64,000 bases of DNA, taken from positions 1 to 64,000 of the forward strand of contig BPJM01000009.1 in NCBI GenBank assembly GCA_026004615.1, given 5' to 3'. The notes beneath the pieces were generated by a model. It made no database searches. It saw only the letters and a program-made list of their open reading frames with translations, and had not been told where the DNA came from. A program made the position numbers and the translations under genes. Of this stretch, positions 9,292 through 18,201 are shown in pieces (within the stretch, counting starts at the first letter, position 1; every line of letters starts with the position of its first letter). This DNA is from Planctomycetota bacterium. GTDB lineage: Bacteria > Planctomycetota > J058 > J103.

Positions 9292-11256
9292 TCAGGCCCC
9301 GCTCCCGGCGGCGGCGGGCTCCTGCGCGCTGCCCGCGCCATCGCCCGCCGCCGCGACCAGCACCTGCTGCGGGGTGATGCCGCCGCCGGTGATCTCGGCC
9401 GCGAGCGCCTGCAGGCGCGGCATCATGCGGTGCACGTACCGCTCGGCGTAGACCAGCCGCTCGGGGTGGCGGCGGCCGTCGCGCACGAGCAGCCGTGCGA
9501 TCTCGACGTCGGCGAGCATCCGGCACAGCCGCTCGGCGTGCAGCAAGCCGAAGGAGAAGTCGTGCCGCGGATCCCAGCTCCGCAACAGGCCCTGCCGCAG
9601 GTAGTCGAGCCGCTCCAGCAACGGACCGCGGCTCAGGCGCGAGCGCCACTCGCTCTTGAGCTTGCTGCCGAGCACGCGCCACAGGATGTGCTCCATCGCC
9701 CGGTAGGCGAACGTCTCGGCCTGCGCCAGCTCCTGTTCCAGCCCCCGCGCGGTGCGCGCCCGCAACCGTGCCTCCATCGACTCCCGCATGAAGCGCACCG
9801 GCTGCTTGATCGCGGCGCCGAGCCGGTCCTTGAGCGCCATCAGCGCCTGGATCTGGCTGGTGCCCTCGTAGACCGGCACCACCAGGGCGTCGCGCAACAG
9901 CTTGTCCGCGCCCGTCTCGCGCATGTAGCCCATGCCGCCGTGGATCTGCATGTTGCGCCGCGCCATCTCGACCGCCTTCTCGGCGCCGAGGTACTTGAGC
10001 AGCGGGGTGAGGTCGCGCGCCCGCGCGCGGTGCCGGCGCACGCGCTGCTCGAGCGCCGTCCGGCGTTCGGCATCCGCGGGCGGCTCGAAGCGCAGCCCCA
10101 GCTCCAGCCGGTGCTGCAGCTCGGCGTGCTCCAGCGCCTCGAAGGCCAGTGCCCGCAGCCCTCGGAGGTCGGTGTCCATCTCCTCGAGCATGTCGGCGAT
10201 CAGCTCGTGCTCGCGCAACAGCTTGCCCATGGCCCGCCGCTGCGAGGCGTATGCCCGCGCCATGCGCAACGCCGCCTCGCACAGACCGATCGCCTCGAAG
10301 CCGACCGCGATGCGCGCTGCGTTCATCATGCGCAGCATGAGCCGGAAGCCCTGCCCCCGCTCGCCGATCAGCTCGGCCTCGCTGTCTTCGTAGAGCAGCG
10401 AAACGGTCGCCGAGGAGGTATGCCCGAGCTTGTGCTCCAGCTTGGTGATGGCGACGTTCGTGATCCGCTCGCCACCGCGTTCGATCACCCGCGGCACCCA
10501 GAACAGCGACAGCCCCTCGAGTCCGGACTCCTCCCCCTCGGTGCGCGCGAGCACGATCTGGTGCTGGCCATCGCCCGAGGTGATGAAGATCTTCTCCCCG
10601 CTCAGCCGCCAGACCCCGCCCGCATCGAGGCGCGCGCGGGTGCGCAGGGCCGCCACATCGGAGCCCGCGCCCGGCTCGGTCATGACCATGCAGCCCCAGG
10701 CGCGGCCCTCTGCGAGCTCGCGGATCTGCTCGGCGAACCGGGTCTTGACGACGCGGCCGTCCTGGACCTCGACCTTGCCCTCGTCGGCCGCGTAGGTGAG
10801 GAGCGCCAGCGCGGTATTGCCGAAGAAGCCCGCGTGGGTCATGAGGCCGACATCGGCGCGCGCCAACAGCTCGGAGAACACGAACTCCAGCACCAGCGGC
10901 ACGTTCATGCCGCCGAGCTCGCGCGGCACCACCATGCCGAGCACGCCCATCTCGCGCAGCCCGTCGAAGATCCGGCGATGCCGCTCGGGGTAGATGACCT
11001 CGCCCCCTTCCAGCCGCGGGCCGTGCTCGTCCAGCTCGGCGGCATACGGCGCCACCTCGCGCGCGACGAACCGCCCCGCCTCCTCCAGGATGGTGCGGTA
11101 CAGCTCGACCGCCTCCTCGACGGTGGCCGGCCCGTCGGCCAGCCGGAAGTCGCGCTCGACCAGCCGCACCAGCGCCGGCCAGTCGACCGAGTGCTCCAGG
11201 TGCCACTGCAGGTCTTCGTTGTCGGTGAAGAAGTTGGTGCTCTGGGGTCCCGCCAT
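9292..11256 (-). CDS. Acyl-CoA dehydrogenase, long form
   Basis: FAD enzyme making the trans-2-enoyl-CoA, the first beta-oxidation step; electrons pass to ETF. The ETF-QO gene at 39-41 kb could complete the route to quinone. It has 654 aa, longer than the classical 380-aa family. Motifs are VMTEPGAGSD (FAD contact), WRLSGEKIFIT, the GFEAIGLCEAALR helix, NMQIHGGMGYMRETG, and VYEGTSQIQ carrying the probable catalytic Glu. The C-terminal 170 residues form an extra helical domain as in large FadE/AidB-type members. The ATG follows GAGGCGAGGCG. It lies 80 bases downstream of fabG in the same operon. Chain-length preference cannot be told. Confidence 0.92.
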   Translation of the reverse strand: MAGPQSTNFFTDNEDLQWHLEHSVDWPALVRLVERDFRLADGPATVEEAVELYRTILEEAGRFVAREVAPYAAELDEHGPRLEGGEVIYPERHRRIFDGLREMGVLGMVVPRELGGMNVPLVLEFVFSELLARADVGLMTHAGFFGNTALALLTYAADEGKVEVQDGRVVKTRFAEQIRELAEGRAWGCMVMTEPGAGSDVAALRTRARLDAGGVWRLSGEKIFITSGDGQHQIVLARTEGEESGLEGLSLFWVPRVIERGGERITNVAITKLEHKLGHTSSATVSLLYEDSEAELIGERGQGFRLMLRMMNAARIAVGFEAIGLCEAALRMARAYASQRRAMGKLLREHELIADMLEEMDTDLRGLRALAFEALEHAELQHRLELGLRFEPPADAERRTALEQRVRRHRARARDLTPLLKYLGAEKAVEMARRNMQIHGGMGYMRETGADKLLRDALVVPVYEGTSQIQALMALKDRLGAAIKQPVRFMRESMEARLRARTARGLEQELAQAETFAYRAMEHILWRVLGSKLKSEWRSRLSRGPLLERLDYLRQGLLRSWDPRHDFSFGLLHAERLCRMLADVEIARLLVRDGRRHPERLVYAERYVHRMMPRLQALAAEITGGGITPQQVLVAAAGDGAGSAQEPAAAGSGA

Positions 11257-11336
11257 CGCCTCGCCTCGTCGTCTTGCCGGCTCTGCCGCGGCTTCGGGGC
11301 GCTCGCCGGCCCTGCGCCCGCCTCGCGCCGCCCCGC

Positions 11337-12959
11337 TCAGCGCCCGATCGCCATGCCTCCGTCGACCCGGATGGTGGCGCCGTGCAGCGCCGCGCCCTCG
11401 GCGCTGGCGACGAATCGCACCACCTCGGCCACGTCCGCCGGCTCGCCCGGCTGCGCGAGCGCGGTGAGCTGGCGCGCCAGCTCGCGGTGGATCCACGGCA
11501 TGCGCTCGGTCATGCCGGTGCGGATGTAGCCCGGCGCGAGCGCGAGCACCGCGATCCCGCGCGCGCCCAGCCGCCGTGCCAGCTGCTCGGTGAACGCGAT
11601 CACCCCCGCCTTGGCGGCGGCGTAGTTGGTCTGGCCGAAGTTGCCCGCGATCCCGGCCACCGACGACAGGTTGACCACGCGCCCCCCGTCGCGCAACAGG
11701 GGCTCCAGCGCCTCGGTCGTCAAGAGCTGGCCGAGCAGGTTGACCCGCACCGCCTGCCGCCAGCCCTCGGGGTCCATCTTGGCGATCGTGCGGTCGCGCG
11801 TGGTCCCGGCGTTGTTCACGAGCACATCGAGCCCGCCGAACTCCGCCCGCACCGCCTCCGCGAGCGCGCGCGCGCCGGCCGGATCGGCGATATCGGCCGG
11901 TACGAAGGCGGCGCGGCCGCCGCCGTTTCGGATCTCCTCCAGCACTGCCGCCGCGGCGCGTTCGCTGTCCTCGAGATCGTTGAGCGCCACCGCGGCGCCC
12001 TCGGCTGCCAGCGCCCGCGCGATCGCCGCCCCGATGCCGCGGGCGCCCCCGGTCACCACCGCCACCTGGCCCGCGAGCAGTCGCCGCGGGCCAGGCCCGC
12101 CAGCGCCGCCGGCACCGGCATGCTCCTCGCCATGCCCGCCCCTCCCTCCGGCCTCGCCGCCACCGGGACGCGGCCCCAGCACCAGCTGCGCGCCGCTCAC
12201 GAACGCGCTGCGCGCGCTGCCGAGGAACGCCGCGGCGGCCGCGACATCGGCCGGCAGCGCCCCCGGCCGCACCAGCAGCACGTTGACCGTCGTGCCGCGG
12301 CGGCCGAGTTCCCGGGCGAGGGAGCGCGCGAAGGCACCGGCGGCACCGCAGGCGATCGCGGCCGCCTGGTGCTCGGCGTCCTGCGCGGCGCCGGCAGCTG
12401 GCGGCGCAACGATCAGCACCACGCGGCTGGAGCGCGGCAGCGCCCGCGCCGCGGCGTGTCCGGCCGCGTACAGCCGCTCCAGTGCCGCCTCGACCGCCGG
12501 CGCCACCGCCAGCGCGCCGCCCGCTGCCGCGCCCGGCGGCAGCGCTAGCCGGTGCACGAGCACAGCCGGCGCCGCCCCGTTCCGGCCCGCCTCGAGCTCG
12601 GCGGCCAGCGCGCCGGCCAGCGCCGCGGCATCCTGACCGGCGACCGGCCGCCGGCGGACCTGCGGGCGCGGCTGCCCCGCGAGCTCCGCCGCAGGGCGTT
12701 CGTCCAGCACCGCGAGCGCCGCGGGATCGGGCCCGGGATCGAGCACCACCAGCGCGGCTCCCTCCGCCCCCAGGCGCCGTGCGATCGCCAGGTCGAGCGC
12801 ATCGCCGAGCCGCGTCACGAACGCGGTGCGGCCCGCGAGTTCGCGCGCCGTCCAGGGTCCGCTCGCCCGCACCAGGGGTGCCGGCAGCGCCACCGCCACC
12901 GGCAGCCAGCGCCCCAGCCGCCTCAGGCCCTGTTCCGCCCATCGCTCCAGCACCGTCAT
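11337..12959 (-). CDS. fabG: High-molecular-weight FabG-type 3-oxoacyl reductase
   Basis: NAD(P)H-dependent SDR acting on the 3-keto/3-hydroxyacyl step. At 540 aa it is twice the usual FabG length. The N-terminal half (1-270) is a degenerate Rossmann/flavodoxin-like domain resembling mycobacterial FabG4. The C-terminal half is a complete SDR: VTGGARGIGAA (about 310), VNNAGTTRDRTI, NLSSVAGIAGNFGQTNYAAAK with the Ser-Tyr-Lys triad, and APGYIRTGMTE. The start codon overlaps the MaoC stop in ATGA, so translation is coupled. In this operon it most likely works as the 3-hydroxyacyl-CoA dehydrogenase of beta-oxidation, although a biosynthetic direction is also possible. Confidence 0.9.
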   Translation of the reverse strand: MTVLERWAEQGLRRLGRWLPVAVALPAPLVRASGPWTARELAGRTAFVTRLGDALDLAIARRLGAEGAALVVLDPGPDPAALAVLDERPAAELAGQPRPQVRRRPVAGQDAAALAGALAAELEAGRNGAAPAVLVHRLALPPGAAAGGALAVAPAVEAALERLYAAGHAAARALPRSSRVVLIVAPPAAGAAQDAEHQAAAIACGAAGAFARSLARELGRRGTTVNVLLVRPGALPADVAAAAAFLGSARSAFVSGAQLVLGPRPGGGEAGGRGGHGEEHAGAGGAGGPGPRRLLAGQVAVVTGGARGIGAAIARALAAEGAAVALNDLEDSERAAAAVLEEIRNGGGRAAFVPADIADPAGARALAEAVRAEFGGLDVLVNNAGTTRDRTIAKMDPEGWRQAVRVNLLGQLLTTEALEPLLRDGGRVVNLSSVAGIAGNFGQTNYAAAKAGVIAFTEQLARRLGARGIAVLALAPGYIRTGMTERMPWIHRELARQLTALAQPGEPADVAEVVRFVASAEGAALHGATIRVDGGMAIGR

Positions 12960-14221
12960 GCCCCTGTCCCCCGCCGCCGGCTCGCCTCGGCAGCCGCTTC
13001 CAGGTAGACCGCCTCCCCGGTCACGCACGCCCGCTCGCCCGGGCCCGGCCCGAGGTGGAGCTCCAGCCGCGTGCCGTTGCGCGTGCGCTCGGCAGCGCCC
13101 GCATAGATGCCGACCTCCTGGTCGATGCGCACCGGGCAGCGGAAGCGGACCCCGAGCCGCCGCAGCCGCCACACCTCGCCACCGAGCACCTCGGCGAGCA
13201 GCCGGTGCGCGAGCCACGCCTTGAGCGCATAGCCGTGTGCGATCGGGCCCGGTAGCCCCGCGGCGCGCGCTGCCGCCGGGACCAGGTGGATCGGGTTGAG
13301 GTCGCCCGAGATCGCAGCATAGGCGCGCGCGTCCTCGAGCCGTACCCGAAAGCGGCCGAGCTCGCGCGCCCCGTAGGGCACGCGCGGCGGCTGCTCGCCC
13401 CCCCGCGCGGGTGCGGCCTTGTCCGAGCCCGGCGCCGCGCCGCCGGCGCGGGCCCGCCGGCCGAGCCGCAGCGCCCCCCGCGCGAGCCCGCCCCCGCCCG
13501 CCCCTCGGCGGCCGGGGACGTACAACGTCGTGTCGACCGTGAACCGATGGCTGCCGGCAGCGTCCCGGTGCACCGCCCGCAGCAGCACGAGCACGCGCGC
13601 CGGGGTGGCGTCGAGCGCGGCCAGGCGCACCTCCACCCACAGCGGCTCGGCGGTGCTGGCGGGGCGCTCGATCCAGATCTCGTTGCCCGCATGCAGCACC
13701 CGAGCCCACCCCAGGCGCAGCCCGGCCGCGCGCAGCGCCCGGGCGAGCAGCGGCGTGCACCAGAGGGCCGCCGCGGTCGGGGGCAACCACAGCGCGCGGC
13801 CGCCCTCGGTCTCGAACGCGCGCACCTCGCCGCCGGTCAGCTCGATCAGCCGGCGCACCCGCGCCGCATCGGGACGCAAGGGCCCATGGACCACCGGCGG
13901 CAGCGCTGCCAGTCCGACCGCTCGCTCCGGCGCCACCCCGAAGGCAGCCGCGAGCACGAGCCTCGCCATCTCCGCGAGCTCGTGGCGGTGCTCGAGCACG
14001 AGCCCGAACAGCCCCGGCGCCGTGGCAAGGGCGGGCCCGCCCGCGCGCGCGGCGGCGCTGTCGCGCGGCCTGCAATCCGTCTCCGCGGCCTGCCGCCGCC
14101 CGCCGGCCCGCGGCACTGCCGCCGTCGCCGGCGCCCCGCGACCGCCGCCGTCCAACGCCGCATCCAGCCCCGGGCCGCCGGCGCCAGCGGCACTGCCCGC
14201 AGCCACGTCCGATCCCCCCAT
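12956..14221 (-). CDS. MaoC-like hydratase, probable double hotdog
   Basis: 421 aa. The C-terminal hotdog (about 280-415) has the R-specific hydratase signature: YAAISGDLNPIHLVPAAA with the catalytic Asp/His pair, followed by GPIAHGYALKAW. It would hydrate enoyl-CoA. Residues about 80-250 (ending TVDTTLYVPGRRG) look like a second, inactive hotdog as in double-hotdog MaoC proteins. The first 70 residues are Ala/Gly-rich and disordered. A strong GGGGGAGGAGG ribosome binding site fixes the ATG at 14221. It is the first gene of the fatty-acid operon, with a 4-base overlap into fabG. A methyl- or branched-chain substrate cannot be excluded. Confidence 0.87.
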   Translation of the reverse strand: MGGSDVAAGSAAGAGGPGLDAALDGGGRGAPATAAVPRAGGRRQAAETDCRPRDSAAARAGGPALATAPGLFGLVLEHRHELAEMARLVLAAAFGVAPERAVGLAALPPVVHGPLRPDAARVRRLIELTGGEVRAFETEGGRALWLPPTAAALWCTPLLARALRAAGLRLGWARVLHAGNEIWIERPASTAEPLWVEVRLAALDATPARVLVLLRAVHRDAAGSHRFTVDTTLYVPGRRGAGGGGLARGALRLGRRARAGGAAPGSDKAAPARGGEQPPRVPYGARELGRFRVRLEDARAYAAISGDLNPIHLVPAAARAAGLPGPIAHGYALKAWLAHRLLAEVLGGEVWRLRRLGVRFRCPVRIDQEVGIYAGAAERTRNGTRLELHLGPGPGERACVTGEAVYLEAAAEASRRRGTGA

Positions 14222-14503
14222 CGGCCTCCTCCCCCTGCCAGCTCCTCGCGCGCGGCCCCTACCTTCCGGGCTGTGACGCGCCGTGTCAAGACCCGGTTCG
14301 GAGCAGCGCCCCCTTGCTCCTCGGGCCCGCAGCGGGTGAAATACCGCGTCCGGTGCCGGCCGTAGGAGGCTGGTGCGGACGCCGAGCCGGGGGGCTGAAT
14401 GGAATCCCCCAGCGGCTGTCCAAGGGCGGGAAGTCGGTGCGCACCAGCGCGGGCACGCAGCCCGGACCCGGCTGGCGCACCCCTGCATGCAGAGGAGACG
14501 GCG

Positions 14504-15322
14504 ATGAACAGGCGCACCCTCAGGAGCATGTTGGCTGGCGCGGCGCTGTGTGCGCTCGGAGCGTTCGGTCTGGTCCTGGCGGCCATGCCCGAGGCGGAGG
14601 CCGGCGGTGCCTGCTGCGCGGGCGAGGCCACCGCGGCCGAGGCGCCGGCCGGCAAGCCGGCGAGCGCGTGCCGCGACGCGGACAAGCAGGGCTGCGAGGA
14701 GCCGGCCCGTGGCGGGGCGGCCGGGGCGTGCACCGCCGATACAGCCGGCGGCAAGTGCGGCAGCGAGGCCGAGGCCCGCTGCGCCGGCAAGGCGGGCAAG
14801 CAGGCGTGTGCGCCCGCGGAGCTGCTGCGGCCCTATTTCCGGATCCGGAGCGCGCTCGCAGCGGACACGCTGGACGGGGTGGCCAGGGCGGCGCACTGCC
14901 TGGTGTGCGCGAGCGGCTGCAGCGTCGCCGGCGCCGACGAGGCGATGCAGGCGGCGCAGCGCGCGCTGGGGGCCGCGGCGAAGTCCCTGCTCCAGGCTGC
15001 GAAGGCGGGTGAGATGGAGCGGGCGCGCGCGGCGTTCGGCGAGCTGTCTAAGGCGGCGATCGCGTACGCGGAGGCGGCGGAGAAGGCGGGTCTGGACCTG
15101 GGCACGGTGGCGCTGTTCGAATGCCCGATGGCGAAGCCGTTCGGCCGCTGGCTGCAGGACTCCGAGGCGATCGGCAACCCGTATTACGGCAGCAGGATGC
15201 TCAAGTGCGGCAAGCTCGAGCGCACGATCGCCGGCAAGCCCGCCGCCCAGGGCGAGCGCGCCGATGCGTGCTGCGGCGGGGCAGAGGACGGCGCGGCCCG
15301 GGACGGCTGCTGCGACGAATAG
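14504..15322 (+). CDS. Exported Cys-rich protein with DUF3347-like metal-binding domain
   Basis: 272 aa. The ATG lies after AGAGGAGACGG. A Sec signal peptide (hydrophobic LAGAALCALGAFGLVLAAM) ends near EAEA/GGACC. Residues about 35-105 are spaced by Cys (ACC, SACRDADKQGCEE, GACTA, GKCGS, RCAGKAGKQACAP). The domain from about 105 matches DUF3347: LLRPYFRIRSALAADTLDG at its start, FGELSKAAIAYAE in the middle, then ECPMAKPFGRWLQDSEAIGN and YYGSRMLKCG. In RND copper-efflux adaptors this domain presents Met/Cys metal sites, so periplasmic Cu/Ag binding is inferred. It ends with two CC pairs. No efflux pump is adjacent. Confidence 0.8.
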   Translation: MNRRTLRSMLAGAALCALGAFGLVLAAMPEAEAGGACCAGEATAAEAPAGKPASACRDADKQGCEEPARGGAAGACTADTAGGKCGSEAEARCAGKAGKQACAPAELLRPYFRIRSALAADTLDGVARAAHCLVCASGCSVAGADEAMQAAQRALGAAAKSLLQAAKAGEMERARAAFGELSKAAIAYAEAAEKAGLDLGTVALFECPMAKPFGRWLQDSEAIGNPYYGSRMLKCGKLERTIAGKPAAQGERADACCGGAEDGAARDGCCDE

Positions 15323-15357
15323 CCGATCCGCCGCCGCCTTCGGGGCCGTTCCCGCTT

Positions 15358-15405
15358 CCCCTCACCCCGACCCTCTCCCCCGCCGGCGGGGGAGAGGGAG
15401 CAGGC
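15358..15405 (+). repeat. Solitary copy of the CTCACCC/CCCTCTCCCC palindromic element
   Basis: CTCACCCCGACCCTCTCCCC followed by CGCCGGCGGGGGAGAGGG forms a strong hairpin. It shares its left end and stem with the units of the large array at 46.3-48.3 kb. It lies between convergent genes (Cys-rich protein and the SbcC-like gene), where a terminator-like or REP-like role is plausible. Confidence 0.7.
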
Positions 15406-15488
15406 GGGGCGGTGGCTGCGCCGAGCGGCGCCGCCCCGGGCGCGAGGCGAGCAACCCGCCCCGCTGCGGGCAGCCGCCGCGCGCGTCG

Positions 15489-18191
15489 TCAGCGGCTGGT
15501 GGTGGCACCGACACGGCGGAGAATAGCCAGGTCCACCCGGTGCACGTCGGCCAGCGCGGCGTAGCGTTCGGGGTGACAGGTCAGCACGATCAGCTGCAGG
15601 CGCCGTGCGAGTTCGGCCAGCACCTGGAGCATCCGCTCCAGGCGCTGCTCGTCGGTCCACACCAGGTTGTCGTCGAGCACCACCGGCAGCGTGCCCTCGC
15701 CCGCGACCACGTCGGCGAGGCCGAGCCGGACCAGCAGCCCCAGCTGCTCGCGCGTACCGGCACTCAGTTCCTCGAAGCCGACGGCAGGGGTCTGGAGGCC
15801 CTCGACCTCGAGGCTGGGAGCGAGCCGCACCCCGCCGCGCTCGCAGCCCATCACCCCTGCGAGCCAGCGGTCCACGCGCTGCCTGACCGGCTCGAGATAG
15901 CGCTGCTGGATCCGCTCGCGCTCCTGTTGGAGCACCTGCTGGAGCAGCAGCACCGCCTCGGCCTCGGCGCGCACCTGCTCCAGCTCCGCGGCCGCCTCGG
16001 CGCGCTGGGCCTCCAGCTCGTCGAGCGCGGTGTAGTCGGCCGCGCCCTGCGCCTCGCGCAGTCGCGCGCGCGCCTCCAGCACCCGCCTTTCCGCCGCGGC
16101 GTGCTCCTGCTCGGCCTGCTGCCAGCGCGCCTGGAGCCGCTCGGCCTCGGCGCGGGTGCGGGCCGGCTCCAGCCGCTCGAGCTCCTGCTCGGCATGTCGG
16201 AGGGCCTGCCGGCCGGACTCCAGCTCCGCGGCCGCCTGCGCCAGCAGCTGCTGCAGTTGCTCGTCATCCGGGCCCACCTCGCGGGCGCGCGCCAACTCCT
16301 CGGCCCGGCGCTGGCGCTCCTGCTCGAGCCGCTGCTGCTCGCGCTCGCAGTGGCGTAGCTGCTCGCCCGCGGCCTGGTGTTCCGCCTCGGCCCGCGCGCA
16401 CTCCTGCTCGGCTCGCCGCAGGAGTTCGGCCGCGTGTTCGGCGCGCTGCTCGGCGTGTTCGATCTGCACCGGCCCGAGCGCGCGCAGCTGCTCGCACGAA
16501 CCGGCCCCCGCCCGCTCCAGCGCCTCGGCCAGGCGCTGGCGGAGTTCCTCGATCTCGCGCTCCAGTGCGAGCTCGCCCTCCGGCGCCAGCGCCCGTGCCT
16601 CGACCTCGAGCTCGCCGAGCCGTCGCTGCAGCTGTTGCGCCTGCTCGACTGCAGCCGCCAGCTCTTCGAGGTTGGGCACGTTCCACCGCCGCAGCAGCCG
16701 GTCCAGCTCCTGCTGCGCGGTGGCGAACGCTGCCCGCCGCGCCTGGAGCTGTTCGCCGCCCGGGCAGAGCCGCAGCCGCATCAGCCCCGGCAGCCGCAGC
16801 AGCAGCGGTGCGTCCACCCGGAGCACGCGCTCTTCACCAGCCTCGAGCTGCAGCGCCTGCTCGCCCGGTCCGCGCTCCAGCACCAGCGGCGCTTCGGCGG
16901 CGATCTCGACCCGGGTTGCGACTGCCTCCAGCCGCGCCCTCGCCTCGGCCAGGGTGCGCGCGAGCGCGTGGCCGTGCTCCAGCTCCCGCCGCCCCAGGGG
17001 CGCCTGCCCGAGCGCGGCCCGCAGCGCTGCGCGCTCCTGGCCGAGTTGCTGCAACCGCGCTCGCCGCGCCTGCAGCTGCTGCAGCGCCGCGGCGCAGCCG
17101 AGCGCTTCGCGCGCCGCGCGCAGCCGCGCCGCCTCGAGGCGGGCAGCCCGCTCGGCCTCCCGCGCCTGCTCGAGCTGGCGCCGCGAAGCCTCCAGCAGCG
17201 CGGCCGCGGCCGTCGCGCGCCGCTGCGCCTGCTCGCGCCCGCCGGCGAGCGCGTGCAGCTGCTGCTCTGTGCGTTGCAGCTCGGTGGCCAGCGCCTGCCG
17301 GCGGTCTCGCTCCGCCAGCCAGCGCCGGTAGCGCTGCTCGCGCGCCTGCAGCTCCGCCACCAGCTCCGCACGCGCGCGCTCGCGCTGCTGCACTGCCTCC
17401 AGTCGCAGGCGCGCCTGCGCGCGGGGCGCCTCCAGCTCGCGCAGGCACGCCGCGCACCGCTCGAGCCCCGCCTCGGCGGCGGCGACCGCGTCCGCCAGCT
17501 CGCGGGCCCGCTCCCAACGGCGCCGGGCCTGCTCGACCTCCTGCTGCAGGCGCGCCAGCCGCTCCTCGGCCTCGGCGAGCGGCCCCCCCTTGCGAGGCCG
17601 GGCCTGCTTGTCGGTCCAGTAGCGGTCGCACCGTTGCTGCACCCGGGCGAGCAGCGCCTCGGCTCCCTGCCCGAGCACGCCGGCGATCTCGCCCCCCAGC
17701 GCCTGCTCGAGCGTGCGCCGCGCGCCCTCGGACAGGCCCGCGGTGGGGTTGGCCAGGGCGCGGTCCTGCCGGATCCAGAACAGCGGCCACACCCCCCGGT
17801 GGGCCTCGGTGCTCTGGCGCCTGGGGATCTCGGCGCGCAACAGCTCGGCGAGTGCGCGTTCGGCCTGCTCGCCCGCGAGCGTCTCGCCCGCGCGCTCGAG
17901 CTGCACCTCGGGCCGCTCGAGCAGGCGCTTGCGCACCCGCCACACCGCCCCCTCCACCTCCAGCTCGACCGCGACCTCGGGCGCCAGCTCGGTGCCCGCT
18001 GGCCGGAGCGCGCGCAGCTGCGGGCCCTTGCTCCGGTGGCGTTCGAACAGCGCCACCTCCAGCGCCTCGAGCAGCGTCGACTTGCCAGCCTCGTTGGGGC
18101 CGTAGATCAGGTTGAAGCCCGGGGCGAACTCGAGCTCGACCCGCTCACGGAACCCCCGGAACGCCTGCACGGCCAGCCGCCGGATCCGCAA
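15489..18191 (-). CDS. SbcC/YhaN-like SMC-type ATPase
   Basis: 900-aa DNA-repair ATPase of the Rad50/SbcC type. The N-terminal Walker A is YGPNEAGKST (about 30-39) after RIRRLAVQAFRGF. A very long Glu/Gln/Arg/Ala-rich coiled coil fills about 190-760. The C-terminal half has the signature-like LSAGTREQLGLL, Walker B LPVVLDDNLVWTD and the His-loop VLTCHPE. A lone CAAC near residue 245 sits too far from the coil centre to be a clear zinc hook, so the YhaN-like group fits better than SbcC. The TTG start is the only in-frame option with AGGAGG (about 7 bases upstream). It is ten bases downstream of the SbcD-like gene, and the two should form one nuclease complex acting on DNA ends or hairpins. Confidence 0.88.
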   Translation of the reverse strand: MRIRRLAVQAFRGFRERVELEFAPGFNLIYGPNEAGKSTLLEALEVALFERHRSKGPQLRALRPAGTELAPEVAVELEVEGAVWRVRKRLLERPEVQLERAGETLAGEQAERALAELLRAEIPRRQSTEAHRGVWPLFWIRQDRALANPTAGLSEGARRTLEQALGGEIAGVLGQGAEALLARVQQRCDRYWTDKQARPRKGGPLAEAEERLARLQQEVEQARRRWERARELADAVAAAEAGLERCAACLRELEAPRAQARLRLEAVQQRERARAELVAELQAREQRYRRWLAERDRRQALATELQRTEQQLHALAGGREQAQRRATAAAALLEASRRQLEQAREAERAARLEAARLRAAREALGCAAALQQLQARRARLQQLGQERAALRAALGQAPLGRRELEHGHALARTLAEARARLEAVATRVEIAAEAPLVLERGPGEQALQLEAGEERVLRVDAPLLLRLPGLMRLRLCPGGEQLQARRAAFATAQQELDRLLRRWNVPNLEELAAAVEQAQQLQRRLGELEVEARALAPEGELALEREIEELRQRLAEALERAGAGSCEQLRALGPVQIEHAEQRAEHAAELLRRAEQECARAEAEHQAAGEQLRHCEREQQRLEQERQRRAEELARAREVGPDDEQLQQLLAQAAAELESGRQALRHAEQELERLEPARTRAEAERLQARWQQAEQEHAAAERRVLEARARLREAQGAADYTALDELEAQRAEAAAELEQVRAEAEAVLLLQQVLQQERERIQQRYLEPVRQRVDRWLAGVMGCERGGVRLAPSLEVEGLQTPAVGFEELSAGTREQLGLLVRLGLADVVAGEGTLPVVLDDNLVWTDEQRLERMLQVLAELARRLQLIVLTCHPERYAALADVHRVDLAILRRVGATTSR

Positions 18192-18201
18192 GACACCCTC
18201 C

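Noticed and set aside
8071..11529. 1152-codon plus-strand frame opposite the thiolase and acyl-CoA dehydrogenase
   Set aside because: Shadow of two clear minus-strand genes; composition is typical of antisense frames at very high GC.
17450..17475. Zinc hook in the SbcC-like protein
   Set aside because: The CAAC motif lies about a quarter of the way along the chain, not at the coiled-coil apex.
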